Positions 34,220 through 42,253 of a DNA stretch of 64,000 bases are shown here, piece by piece. Source of the DNA: Pontibacillus chungwhensis BH030062 (lineage in GTDB: Bacteria > Bacillota > Bacilli > Bacillales > BH030062); NCBI RefSeq assembly GCF_000770675.1, contig NZ_AVBG01000015.1, forward strand, positions 17,283-81,282, in the 5' to 3' direction. Position 1 is the first letter of the stretch. Each line of letters opens with the position of its first letter. The notes beneath the pieces are model-generated. The model searched no databases and had not been told where the DNA came from. It worked only from the letters and a program-made list of their open reading frames with translations. The translations under genes were made by a program, and so were the position numbers.

Positions 34220-34294
34220 TCAGCTCGAGCATGGCGAGGCATCAACAATACGCCCTCCTTATGTAGCATGCTTACGTCCCCTCAATATATGGCA

Positions 34295-34542
34295 AAGGTG
34301 GTTCGGGAAATTGCGAGACTCCTGCGGCAGTAGGAGCCTATCTAGTTACGGCGTGGAGGACCTAGCGAGACAAGTCATCTTTTTTACAAAGGCTAAACGC
34401 CTTTTCCAAAAAGCTGTCTTGTCCGTACGGTCCTAGGCACCACGCCTGCACTTTTAAACTAGGGGAGACCCCGGAAAGCGCGTAGCGATTGAGGAGGCTC
34501 CCCAGCTCGCCGCGGAAAGCGAGTGATTTCCCGAACCACCTT
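34295..34542 (-). repeat. Palindromic element E (ACTCGCTTTCC family)
   Basis: A 248-bp element, core on the minus strand. A perfect 17-bp arm AAGGTGGTTCGGGAAAT pairs at 34295-34311 and 34526-34542. The second stem is GCGGC/GCCGC (34324-34328, 34509-34513). It shares the interior stretch AACTAGATAGGCTCCTA with B. An extra hairpin around 34380-34430 contains a poly-A/T stretch. The flank ATATATGGCAAAGG equals the reversed right flank of element A. Confidence 0.85.
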
Positions 34543-34600
34543 ACTCTAAATAACGCTAATGGAAACATTATCTCAGTTTCGTATATTCCATAACATACAA

Positions 34601-34627
34601 AAAAGGGCGATTATTCATCGCCCTTTT
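34601..34627 (-). terminator. Terminator overlapping the DUF84 gene stop
   Basis: GGGCGAT/ATCGCCC (34605-34611, 34617-34623), flanked by A and T runs. The stop codon is in the loop side of the hairpin. Confidence 0.85.
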
Positions 34628-35129
34628 TACTATAATAAAACTCGTATTGACCTTTTAATAGTTGAACAATGTGAGCAAACATACCGGATCGATTCACAAG
34701 TTCGTTCGTGAACACACCGATCGCCCCTTCATTGTGACGAACATTCTCACCCTTGGCATAATCATCAATTACCTCGCCAAGTTCTTTTCCTTTATTTAAC
34801 TCATTTGCAATTGAATCGGGTAGAGGGATTCTTGCACCACCTGCGACAAACGTGTTCTCTTCAGAGTCCACTAACGCTCCCCAGTTACATAGGTACAAAT
34901 CATTCTCTAATTCCATAACGCCACCTTCAAGGCCGATTCCTACAACACCTTTCTCTGTCTTGGCGCATTCTCTAGCACGATTAATCGCTCCTTCAAGTGT
35001 TTCTTCATCACAAAAAGGCTGAGAGGAAACCTTAGAGGAAACTTCAATCCCGTCCACTTGATCATGATCAAAGATTTGTTGCACAGCTTCAAGTTTTGCA
35101 GGGTTGGTAGAGCCAACGATTATTTTCAT
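34611..35129 (-). CDS. Inosine/xanthosine triphosphatase (YjjX/DUF84 family)
   Basis: 172 residues. The N-terminal motif GSTNPAKLEAVQQIF is the typical nucleotide-binding start of this ITPase-like fold, followed by GIGLEGGVMELENDLYLC with the catalytic acidic residues. The family removes non-canonical purine triphosphates (ITP, XTP) from the pool, preventing their use in RNA and DNA. The ribosome site AAAGGATG precedes the ATG. It is downstream of ytoP on the same strand with a 13-bp perfect hairpin in the gap. Confidence 0.88.
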   Translation of the reverse strand: MKIIVGSTNPAKLEAVQQIFDHDQVDGIEVSSKVSSQPFCDEETLEGAINRARECAKTEKGVVGIGLEGGVMELENDLYLCNWGALVDSEENTFVAGGARIPLPDSIANELNKGKELGEVIDDYAKGENVRHNEGAIGVFTNELVNRSGMFAHIVQLLKGQYEFYYSKKGDE

Positions 35130-35172
35130 CGTTACATCCTTTCTTGGATCAAAAACCTACATATTAACGCAT

Positions 35173-35210
35173 CAAAGGTTGTTCTATCTATTATAAGAGA
35201 ACAACCTTTG
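35173..35210 (-). other. Perfect hairpin between ytoP and the DUF84 gene
   Basis: A 13-bp perfect inverted repeat CAAAGGTTGTTCT/AGAACAACCTTTG, 12-nt loop, just after the ytoP stop. No T run follows on the minus strand, so it is an inefficient terminator or an mRNA 3'-end stabiliser. Confidence 0.6.
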
Positions 35211-35216
35211 AACATG

Positions 35217-36284
35217 TTACCCGTTTTGTTTGATTTGTTCAAGAGTATTTTGATCAGTTGTTCGAACTAGCTTCGTAATCAGTTCCTTGGCAGCAGCATA
35301 ATCATCCACGTGAATCATGGAAGCGGAAGTATGAATATAACGTGAACAGATGCCAACAACAGCAGATGGAACACCTTCATTTGAAGTATGAACGCGACCT
35401 GCATCTGTGCCACCCTGCGAAATAAAGTATTGATATGGAATATCATTAGATTCAGCGGTATCAAGAATGAAATCACGGATGCCTCGATGCGTCACCATCG
35501 TTCTATCAAATATACGAAGCAATGCTCCTTTACCTAGCTGACCGAATTCTTTCTTATCTCCAGACATATCATTTGCTGGAGAGGCATCAAGTGCATAGAA
35601 AATATCTGGTTGAATCATATTAGCAGCTACTTGCGCACCACGCAACCCTACTTCTTCCTGCACCGTAGCGCCAGAGTACAACTGATTCGGAAGCTTTTCA
35701 TTTTGAAGTTCCTTCATAAGCTCCACAGCAAGGCCGCAACCATATCGATTATCCCATGCTTTAGCTAAGATTTTCTTCTCGTTCGCCATTGGAGTAAACG
35801 GGCAAATTGGCACAATTTGTTGTCCTGGCTTAATGCCAATTTGTTTAGCATCATCAGCATCGTCTGCTCCGATGTCAATCATCATATTCTTAATTTCCAT
35901 AGGTTTCTTGCGTTGTTCAGGAGTAAGGTTGTGTGGTGGAATAGAACCGATTACCCCTGTAACAGGACCGTTGTCTGTCATAATTTGCACTCGTTGAGCT
36001 AATAGTACCTGGCTCCACCAGCCGCCTAGTGTTTGAAAGCGAATCATTCCGTTTGGAGTGATCTGAGACACCATAAAGCCAACCTCGTCCATGTGCCCTG
36101 CAACCATAACTTTAGGTCCATCACCATTCTTCACTCCAAAAACGCCACCTAAGCGGTCTTGTATAATCTCGTCTGAGTATTTCTCAAGCTCTCCTCTCAT
36201 AAAAGAACGGACAGCATGTTCATTTCCTGGAGCTCCTTGCAGCTCCGTTAAAGTCTTGAATAAATCCAGCGTTCCTTGATTCAT
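35217..36284 (-). CDS. ytoP: M42 family aminopeptidase YtoP
   Basis: 355 residues. Dinuclear metal ligands of M42 peptidases are visible: His in [10 protein letters not shown], Asp in [11 protein letters not shown], the catalytic Glu and ligand in [10 protein letters not shown], Asp in [11 protein letters not shown], and His in [13 protein letters not shown]. These enzymes form large tetrahedral cytosolic complexes that trim peptides, often glutamyl or neutral residues. The ribosome site is GGAGATG. It lies next to ytzB, divergent, as in B. subtilis. Confidence 0.93.
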   Translation of the reverse strand: MNQGTLDLFKTLTELQGAPGNEHAVRSFMRGELEKYSDEIIQDRLGGVFGVKNGDGPKVMVAGHMDEVGFMVSQITPNGMIRFQTLGGWWSQVLLAQRVQIMTDNGPVTGVIGSIPPHNLTPEQRKKPMEIKNMMIDIGADDADDAKQIGIKPGQQIVPICPFTPMANEKKILAKAWDNRYGCGLAVELMKELQNEKLPNQLYSGATVQEEVGLRGAQVAANMIQPDIFYALDASPANDMSGDKKEFGQLGKGALLRIFDRTMVTHRGIRDFILDTAESNDIPYQYFISQGGTDAGRVHTSNEGVPSAVVGICSRYIHTSASMIHVDDYAAAKELITKLVRTTDQNTLEQIKQNG

Positions 36285-36437
36285 ATGTATTCATCTCCAA
36301 TTTTTTATCACTTGATCTCTTCATCATTTTAACGAATGTTCTGAATTGTTTCCACCTATCTAACCCTATTATTTTCTATTTTGCTCATTTTCGTCTATAC
36401 TATTAAGTATAAATCGTTTAGTAGAGAGGTGTTAGGA

Positions 36438-36752
36438 ATGAAATTGAAACGTTCATTGTTAGCTTTAGGTATCGGTACAGTAGTCGGTGTTGTTGCTTGG
36501 AAACAGATAAGCGATAAACAGCAACTATCCCCTGAGAAGGCTCTTAAGCTTGCGAAGGAATCCTTCAAACGTCAGGGTCCTATTAGCGGCTCTTGGATCC
36601 ACATGAAGACTGAGGAATTCTCAAGTGACGATCTCCCTTATACAGTTTATCGAGGAGGAGTCTCACGCTCTCTTGATGGCCAAACAAAGCAATACGAATT
36701 CTATATGGATGCCGTGACGGGCACTATTCTAGACGTTAGCGTTGTAGCCTAA
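36438..36752 (+). CDS. ytzB: PepSY-domain protein YtzB
   Basis: 104 residues from the ATG at 36438 (MKLKRSLLALGIGTVVG), with AGAGAGGTG upstream; the frame extends 19 codons further without a ribosome site. A short N-terminal hydrophobic segment (4-22) may be a signal anchor. The rest is one PepSY-like domain: LSPEKALKLAKESFKRQGPI, then EFYMDAVTGTILDVSVV, which is the usual ending of PepSY. PepSY domains are thought to restrain peptidases outside the cell; here the neighbour ytoP is a cytosolic peptidase, so a direct link is unlikely. It has its own terminator. Confidence 0.85.
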   Translation: MKLKRSLLALGIGTVVGVVAWKQISDKQQLSPEKALKLAKESFKRQGPISGSWIHMKTEEFSSDDLPYTVYRGGVSRSLDGQTKQYEFYMDAVTGTILDVSVVA

Positions 36753-36761
36753 ATCGTACAC

Positions 36762-36795
36762 AAAAGGTATCTCCGTAAACAGGAGATACCTTTTT
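36762..36795. terminator. Bidirectional terminator between ytzB and ytnP
   Basis: A 13-bp stem AAAAGGTATCTCC/GGAGATACCTTTT with a 7-nt loop and a T run; palindromic enough for both directions. Confidence 0.9.
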
Positions 36796-36800
36796 CATGT

Positions 36801-37643
36801 TTAACGATCCCTTTTTAATTTATCCACTATCTCTCCATCACAGTTAAACTGTAAAGCTCTATAGTATGCATCATGATAAAACGTATACCAAGCCTGACGC
36901 TCATATCCATACTTCATCCAATCTTCCTTCTGATGAACAGATGTAACAGGATAATCATCATATGCTAATACCCATAGTACGTTTTGATGAGCGTGTGTGG
37001 GCATAATATCAGCCATATGTATAAAAAGTTCGTCCTCATCTGCGAACTTTATGATGCTATGACCCGCACTATGTCCACCAGTATGGATCATGTATAACCC
37101 TTCTGCAATCTCTAAAGATTCATTAAATGGATGAACTCGTGACTCAATTGGTTTCCAGTTCTCTTCCCAATATGTATTCTTTGAACGAATATTAGGAGAT
37201 CTCATTTCATTCCATTCTACAGAAGAAGTATAAATGAAAGCATTCTCGAAAGCAGGAACCCACTGGCCTTCTTCCCATTTGGTTAATCCACACGCATGGT
37301 CAAAATGAAGATGGGTCATCAAAATTCCATCTATATCACTGGTACGATAGCCTATTTCTTTAAGGGAATCCTCAACGGAAGACTCTTCATCTACACCAAA
37401 ATTTCTTAGTTGTTTTTCCGTCATCTTACCTTTCCCAATTCCAGCATCAATTAGGTACTTCTTACCGTCCAGTTCTAACAGAATGGGATCTGTCCTAAGT
37501 TCTATTTGATTTTTATCATTGTGTGGATATTTCCGGCTCCATAGGGGCTTTGGAACAACTCCAAACATCGCTCCACCATCTAAATGTGTTACGCCACCAT
37601 TTAACCAGGTCAATTTTGCGCGTCCAACACGTAACGTTTCCAT
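36801..37643 (-). CDS. ytnP: Metallo-beta-lactamase fold lactonase YtnP
   Basis: 280 residues. Zinc-binding HLHFDHACG (the HxHxDH motif), His in TGGHSAGHS and Asp in [13 protein letters not shown] are all present, as in AHL-lactonase-like enzymes. Known: YtnP of B. subtilis hydrolyses lactone signals and interferes with quorum sensing of competitors. The ribosome site GGAGGGATG precedes the ATG. A perfect 14/14 cre site lies 47-60 bp upstream, at the 3' end of trmB, pointing to carbon catabolite control. Confidence 0.92.
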   Translation of the reverse strand: METLRVGRAKLTWLNGGVTHLDGGAMFGVVPKPLWSRKYPHNDKNQIELRTDPILLELDGKKYLIDAGIGKGKMTEKQLRNFGVDEESSVEDSLKEIGYRTSDIDGILMTHLHFDHACGLTKWEEGQWVPAFENAFIYTSSVEWNEMRSPNIRSKNTYWEENWKPIESRVHPFNESLEIAEGLYMIHTGGHSAGHSIIKFADEDELFIHMADIMPTHAHQNVLWVLAYDDYPVTSVHQKEDWMKYGYERQAWYTFYHDAYYRALQFNCDGEIVDKLKRDR

Positions 37644-37689
37644 AACATCCCTCCATACTTCAATAGTTTAACACAGAGGAAAAGTTTGG

Positions 37690-37703
37690 TGTAAGCGTTA
37701 TCA
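37690..37703. promoter_or_regulatory. Perfect cre site upstream of ytnP
   Basis: TGTAAGCGTTATCA matches TGWAARCGYTWNCW at all 14 positions. Its end overlaps the trmB stop codon and it lies about 47 bp before the ytnP start. Confidence 0.72.
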
Positions 37704-38354
37704 ATCAGTTGGATTTGACGGAAAACGTACGCGACAACGATAGATAGGTTGTCCCTTATTCGAGAACTTCTCTTCATATTCTGTCATGACATTATAGGGG
37801 TCTTCTAACGTATGAAGGTCCAGATTAACCTCTTCAATTTTACAACCATATTGGGAAAAACTCATAAGTGAGTATTCAAAAAGGTGTTGGTTATCGGTTT
37901 TCATAACGATTTGACCATTTGGTTTCAAAACTGCTTCGTATTGTTCCAAAAAGGTATGGAACGTTAAGCGACGCTTCTCATGACGTGATTTAGGCCATGG
38001 ATCAGAGAAGTTTAAATAAAGTTGATCTACTTCATTATCTCCAAACAAATCTCTGAGATCACTTGCGTCTACATTGAGGAGACGGACATTGGAAACTTGT
38101 GCATCCAACACTTTTCGAAGTGCGCCTACAATTACACTCTTAACTCTCTCTATCCCTATAAAATTAATCTCAGGATGCTGCTTACCCATTCCAGATATAA
38201 ATGCACCCTTACCTGATCCAATTTCTAAATGAAGAGGCTGATCCTCTGTAAACTCATGATTCCAGTTTTCTTTTTTTGAAAAGGGCTCTTCTACAACAAC
38301 ATGGTTATTCTCATGCATGAAGTCATCGGCCCACGGTTTGTTCCGAAGTCGCAT
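37701..38354 (-). CDS. trmB: tRNA (guanine-N7)-methyltransferase
   Basis: 217 residues from the ATG at 38354 (MRLRNKPWADDFMHENNHVV), chosen for AAGGAGGAAGG upstream; a further 50 codons upstream are open but unlike the family. SAM-binding HLEIGSGKGAFI (motif I), IERVKS (motif II) and YLNFSDPWPKSRHEKRRL (catalytic Asp-Pro-Trp region) are all clear. It methylates G46 in the variable loop of tRNA. In B. subtilis it is ytmQ/trmB in the same neighbourhood with ytnP, ytzH and ytmP. Confidence 0.96.
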   Translation of the reverse strand: MRLRNKPWADDFMHENNHVVVEEPFSKKENWNHEFTEDQPLHLEIGSGKGAFISGMGKQHPEINFIGIERVKSVIVGALRKVLDAQVSNVRLLNVDASDLRDLFGDNEVDQLYLNFSDPWPKSRHEKRRLTFHTFLEQYEAVLKPNGQIVMKTDNQHLFEYSLMSFSQYGCKIEEVNLDLHTLEDPYNVMTEYEEKFSNKGQPIYRCRVRFPSNPTD

Positions 38355-38549
38355 CTTGCCTTCCTCCTTACGATAATCAATGTATACCTTATCACGAACA
38401 AATAAAAAGTGAAAGTTTTTGTCGATACGAAGCAAAACCGTATTTCCATGAGGAAAAGAATGCTTTTTTAACTCTGGGTCCGTGTTAAGATCATATATCC
38501 CCAAATAAGATGAAATTTCATTCCAAAAAAGGTAAAAATGCTGTTGGGT

Positions 38550-38563
38550 TGGAAGCGCTTTCT
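38550..38563. promoter_or_regulatory. cre site in the promoter of the 38.6-kb small gene
   Basis: TGGAAGCGCTTTCT matches 13 of 14 cre positions. It fills the spacer between a possible -35 TTGGGT (38544-38549) and -10 TATGAT (38568-38573), an ideal place for repression. Confidence 0.65.
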
Positions 38564-38610
38564 ATTTTATGATATAGAAAGTGTTCAAATACGGGAAACG
38601 GAGTGATCAC

Positions 38611-38772
38611 ATGTTAACGATCTTATCTAAATGTACAGAAGCGTTTGTTCTGTTTATGCTAGGCATATCCTTTGTAGGTTACGCTGTTTTTGTTTATCCA
38701 TTTGAGAAGCTTCATGAGAAAACAAATAGAGAAGTAAAAGCCAATCAGCTGAAATATGCACCGAACGCGTAA
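38611..38772 (+). CDS. Small single-span membrane protein
   Basis: 53 residues from the ATG at 38611 (MLTILSKCTEAFVLF), with CGGAGTG 5-6 nt upstream. One hydrophobic segment at about residues 9-30 (FVLFMLGISFVGYAVFVYPF), then a charged amphipathic C-terminus (KLHEKTNREVKANQLK). The family is not recognised. A real gene is supported by its own promoter with an embedded cre site, the ribosome site and a strong terminator. It diverges from trmB. Confidence 0.65.
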   Translation: MLTILSKCTEAFVLFMLGISFVGYAVFVYPFEKLHEKTNREVKANQLKYAPNA

Positions 38773-38802
38773 CTACTGCGGATTAAATTATATAGCCAAT
38801 AA

Positions 38803-38841
38803 AAAAGAACTTTGGGATAGAATACCCCAAAGTTCTTTTTT
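38803..38841 (+). terminator. Terminator of the small membrane protein gene
   Basis: A 13-bp stem AAAGAACTTTGGG/CCCAAAGTTCTTT (38804-38816, 38826-38838) ending in a long T run. Confidence 0.9.
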
Positions 38842-38939
38842 TACCCTATATGATGACGCTAAAGTTCTTAAATGTTGATAATGGTGTACATATTCCCTCT
38901 GAATCCGTAAAAACTACGGTTAGAAAGGGGATAGACTAT

Positions 38940-39224
38940 ATGCCATTAACAGTAAAAGATCAAGTAAACGTACTTTATGATTTACTCAGTGAACATTCAG
39001 AAGAGTGCTGCGGTAGCGTATCTGAGTGTCAACAAATTCAAAGGTTAGTCCGTTCCATTCTTACTAAAAAAGAATTGCAGGACGAAAATGTCCTACGTTC
39101 CTTACCGGCCATTTATGATTACGGGAAAGCCGGAGAAGATTCAAGTGACTTATCTAGCCACATTACATCGAACCAGTCTCAATTAGAAGAATGGGTAACG
39201 TCCATTGGAAATGTTAAATATTAA
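38940..39224 (+). CDS. ytzH: YtzH-like protein
   Basis: 94 residues from the ATG at 38940 (MPLTVKDQVNVLYDLLSEH), with AAAGGGG about 7 nt upstream; the open frame begins 30 codons earlier in unlikely sequence. Soluble, mostly helical, with SEHSEECCGSVSECQQIQRL, a Cys-containing stretch typical of the family. It lies next to ytmP as in B. subtilis, but here the two genes converge and overlap by 11 bases. Function is unknown. Confidence 0.82.
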   Translation: MPLTVKDQVNVLYDLLSEHSEECCGSVSECQQIQRLVRSILTKKELQDENVLRSLPAIYDYGKAGEDSSDLSSHITSNQSQLEEWVTSIGNVKY

Positions 39225-40026
39225 TAATCCCGAGCTTCACCATAAGCCGCTTAAGGTCCTCAAGCCAACGAGCGGCTTCTGATTCTTCATGCCTGCTTTT
39301 ATGCCACTGAATAAATGAAACGGTTTGGGCTACAATGTACCAGTGCATGCGAACCAATAAGGGTTTATCTAACTCTATACCGTAAGTGTCTAGCCAAACA
39401 TCCCATTCCTCTTCAGGGATATACCAATGTAAAATCATTCCAAGATCCATAGCAGGATCAGCTACCATTGCATTGTCCCAATCAATTAAAAACAGTTGAT
39501 CTGCATCTGTTAAAAGCCAGTTATTATGGTTCATGTCACTATGACACACCACCTTTTTCTGATTTTGAACATGCGGAAGCTGCTGATCAAGATAGCGCAA
39601 TGCTTGATGAATTTCTATTTGAGTATTTATGAAACTTGAACACTGCTCTTGTTTCCTTAAATCATTTAAATAATCGATAGGATCTAAAGGTTGTTTCCCT
39701 AATCGCATAAGCAGATCTAATAATTCGGAAGAATGATGAATTTTACTTAACAGTTGGGCTACTCGAGGATGCTTGATCTCTTCAGGCTTAAGCTCTCTTC
39801 CTTCTAACCACTGTTGAGCGGTAATAACATCACCATTTTCCATTCGTTTCGTCCACACAAGCTTAGGGACGATCCCTTCTGCTGACAACACAGCTAAAAA
39901 AGGTGAGGAATTTCGTTTAAGAAATAGGCGCTTTCCTTCACGGTGTGCATAGTAAGCTTCTCCTGTGGAGCCGCCTGCTGGGGTAATTGTCCAATCATTA
40001 CCGAGTATTTGTTCCAACCAATTCAC
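39214..40026 (-). CDS. ytmP: YtmP, APH-type phosphotransferase
   Basis: 270 residues from a GTG at 40026 (VNWLEQILGNDWTITPAGG), preceded by GAGGAA 8-9 nt upstream; homologues begin here although the frame is open 17 codons earlier. Kinase-fold motifs of the choline/aminoglycoside phosphotransferase family: GGSTGEAYYAHREGKRLFLK for the nucleotide loop and lysine, VVCHSDMNHNNWLL for the catalytic loop (HxDxxxxN), and LFLIDWDNAM for the metal Asp. The substrate is unknown; small alcohols or thiamine-like compounds are possible. Confidence 0.92.
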   Translation of the reverse strand: MNWLEQILGNDWTITPAGGSTGEAYYAHREGKRLFLKRNSSPFLAVLSAEGIVPKLVWTKRMENGDVITAQQWLEGRELKPEEIKHPRVAQLLSKIHHSSELLDLLMRLGKQPLDPIDYLNDLRKQEQCSSFINTQIEIHQALRYLDQQLPHVQNQKKVVCHSDMNHNNWLLTDADQLFLIDWDNAMVADPAMDLGMILHWYIPEEEWDVWLDTYGIELDKPLLVRMHWYIVAQTVSFIQWHKSRHEESEAARWLEDLKRLMVKLGIINI

Positions 40027-40208
40027 CTTCAATTCCTCAAATCTGTTCAGGTTTGTTTTCTTTATAATCGTAAGCATGTATAATTGTTATGAATATTGCA
40101 CAGAGTCATAACGTGCCTAACTATTATAGTACTATTTTCATGTTGTTTTTAAAGACACGACAACAATAGATTAACGCATTTCAACTATTGAATTCAAGTC
40201 TTATTCCG

Positions 40209-41147
40209 TTATTTCTTTCCTTTAAATACGGGTCTAGGTATATTTGCTTTTTGAATGTAACAAGATTGGCATGAACCAGACTCACCGTCTACATGATAAG
40301 ACAAGACCTCCTCACTCTTAACAGAGACCTTAGATCCAGTAAGAACCTCTACCTCTTTGAATCGAACATGTCCACCCCAAAAAACGGTCACAAACATCAC
40401 AAGCACTTTCCATTTTGAAATATTATGAAGGACGAGAAGCTCCAATTGGTTTGATTGTATGCGAGCATTTGGAAGGATCCGCATCCCCCCGCCGTAGTAA
40501 CCGTGTATTCCAATTGTGACCATCCATACGTTTTTAAGTGTTCGCTTTTCCCCATCTACTGTTAACTCTATTGTTTTCGGCTGAAAGGCTCTTAACGTTC
40601 TTAATAGCGCCAAACAATAGATGAGGAAACCAATATTGTAGAGATTTAGCCATTTCTTTAGGATTGAATTATTTGCTACCTTTACAATTTCTCCATCAAA
40701 ACCAAACCCGATACTGTTCGCCAAAAGCCTTGCGTTTTTTTCCTTACGATAATCCGTTCGATAAGTTCCTACACGATAGTCTGAGTATTGGTTCTCACTT
40801 CCTACGATATCTTCAAATATTTCAATGGAACTTTTCTTCGAGAGTGTAGCCTTTCCAAAGTCATTACCAGACCCACCAGGGATCAAAGCAAGAGGAATGG
40901 AAGGGTGATGTTTAAGTCCATTCAAAACTTCATGAATGGTGCCGTCTCCTCCTATAACGATTATACAAATAATTCTATCTTTGTATATTTCTGCAACTTG
41001 TTGAGCCAGCGCTTCTGTGTGTCCTTCATGTTGAGTTATGAAAGCACGGCATTCCACCTTCTTATAAACAGGAGATTGACGTATCTGTTCAAACACTTTC
41101 TTGGCCTTGCCGCTCCCGGCATAAGGGTTCACAATAACAATGTACAT
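40209..41147 (-). CDS. ytlR: Diacylglycerol/lipid kinase family protein YtlR
   Basis: 312 residues from the ATG at 41147 (MYIVIVNPYAGSGKAKKVF), with AAAGGGG upstream. DAGK catalytic motifs: VNPYAGSGK near the N-terminus, VIGGDGTIHEVLNGL (the GGDGT ATP-binding loop) and ALIPGGSGNDFGKA. The C-terminal half is a beta-sandwich with LLVLHNISKWKVL and SYHVDGES. It phosphorylates a lipid such as diacylglycerol or a sphingoid-like alcohol; the exact substrate of YtlR is not known. It diverges from the EAL-domain gene. Confidence 0.92.
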   Translation of the reverse strand: MYIVIVNPYAGSGKAKKVFEQIRQSPVYKKVECRAFITQHEGHTEALAQQVAEIYKDRIICIIVIGGDGTIHEVLNGLKHHPSIPLALIPGGSGNDFGKATLSKKSSIEIFEDIVGSENQYSDYRVGTYRTDYRKEKNARLLANSIGFGFDGEIVKVANNSILKKWLNLYNIGFLIYCLALLRTLRAFQPKTIELTVDGEKRTLKNVWMVTIGIHGYYGGGMRILPNARIQSNQLELLVLHNISKWKVLVMFVTVFWGGHVRFKEVEVLTGSKVSVKSEEVLSYHVDGESGSCQSCYIQKANIPRPVFKGKK

Positions 41148-41224
41148 AATAAAAATTCCCCTTTTCAAACCTTATTACTTCAGAAAATAGTCCTATTTCT
41201 ATTATACTAGTATAAAAAGGAGTG

Positions 41225-42253
41225 ATGATTATCTCTATCGATTGCCAAAGGTGCGGAACTTCTGTATCACTGCCTTCTAGTGGATACATGACCGTGCGAA
41301 CAAAAACCAAAAATCAAACTTGGAAACATTCTATTCAGCTACCGATTAGCCAGCAGGAAGAAAGCTACCTTATGTATCAATTCAATTCCCAACCCGAATT
41401 ACTACAAGGTCTACAAACTTTAATGGAACACGACATGAAACAAGAGTGGGTTCATTTCTCTGACGACTCTGGAAACAAGTCCTTTCCTATGCAGGTTGAA
41501 CATCTATTTGAGCGCCTTTCTTATCCTGAGCTTGTAACAATAATTGAAGAAGGTCTTTTTACATCTTACCTTCAGCCAATTGTGCACATGGATACAGGGG
41601 AGGTCTATGGATACGAAGCCCTTTTGCGATCAACGGAGAGAAACGTTTCTCCAGGAGAGTTATTTTCTTTTGCCAAACGAGCCGGCCTTCACTCCATGTT
41701 GGATCAGAAAGCTCGAGAAGAAGCTGTAAAAGCCAAAGCTCAACATCTTTATGATGGTCAGAAGTGCTTTATTAACTTCCTTCCATCTACAATCTATGTA
41801 CCTGAACATTGTTTAAGCCATACGTTTAACATCGTTAAAAAGTACAACGTTGACCCAGGGGATCTTGTCTTTGAGGTTGTCGAAACTGAAAGAATTCACA
41901 GCATTGATCATTTACATAATATCTTTTCGACATACAAAGCTTCGGGCATGCACGTAGCATTAGATGACGTAGGTAGTGGTTATAGCACCTTAGAAGTACT
42001 TAGTCTATTAAAGCCAGACGTGGTCAAGGTTGACCGGGAATACATCAGAAATTGCCACGAGGACCATGACAAACAAACATTTTTAAAATCAGTAATCAAA
42101 ACCGCTTCCGAATTGTCCATCACCTTACTAGCTGAAGGGATTGAAACCAAAGATGAATATAAATGGCTAGAAGATTCAGGAATTCATCTTGGGCAAGGCT
42201 ATTTTATTGGGAAGCCATCACCTCAACCAATTGAAGCTTTTATTCTTCCCTAA
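41225..42253 (+). CDS. EAL-domain protein, probable c-di-GMP phosphodiesterase
   Basis: 342 residues. The EAL domain spans about 95-340: GYEALLRS (EAL motif), FINFLPSTIYVP, EVVETERIHS, LDDVGSGYSTLE (DDxGxG), KVDREYIRN, and LLAEGIETKDE with LGQGYFIGKP at the end. All residues of active phosphodiesterases that I can check are kept. The N-terminal 90 residues start IDCQRCGTSVSL and are unlike known sensor domains. The start is odd: AAGGAG is only 2-3 nt from ATG 41225 (and GTG 41222), closer than usual. It would counter the DgcP-like protein at the window's left end. Confidence 0.9.
   Translation: MIISIDCQRCGTSVSLPSSGYMTVRTKTKNQTWKHSIQLPISQQEESYLMYQFNSQPELLQGLQTLMEHDMKQEWVHFSDDSGNKSFPMQVEHLFERLSYPELVTIIEEGLFTSYLQPIVHMDTGEVYGYEALLRSTERNVSPGELFSFAKRAGLHSMLDQKAREEAVKAKAQHLYDGQKCFINFLPSTIYVPEHCLSHTFNIVKKYNVDPGDLVFEVVETERIHSIDHLHNIFSTYKASGMHVALDDVGSGYSTLEVLSLLKPDVVKVDREYIRNCHEDHDKQTFLKSVIKTASELSITLLAEGIETKDEYKWLEDSGIHLGQGYFIGKPSPQPIEAFILP

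Noticed and set aside
33900..34568. Several frames (33900-34232, 33970-34212, 34362-34568) in elements D and E
   Set aside because: They follow repeat structure, disagree in frame between copies and lack ribosome sites.
24300..34600. CRISPR array as an explanation for the repeated segments
   Set aside because: Copies are few, far apart, inverted relative to each other and 130-250 bp long with internal pairing; no short repeats with regular spacers and no cas genes are present.
38354..38504. N-terminal extension of TrmB from a TTG at 38504
   Set aside because: The strong AAGGAGGAAGG site directly before ATG 38354 and the normal family length favour the inner start.
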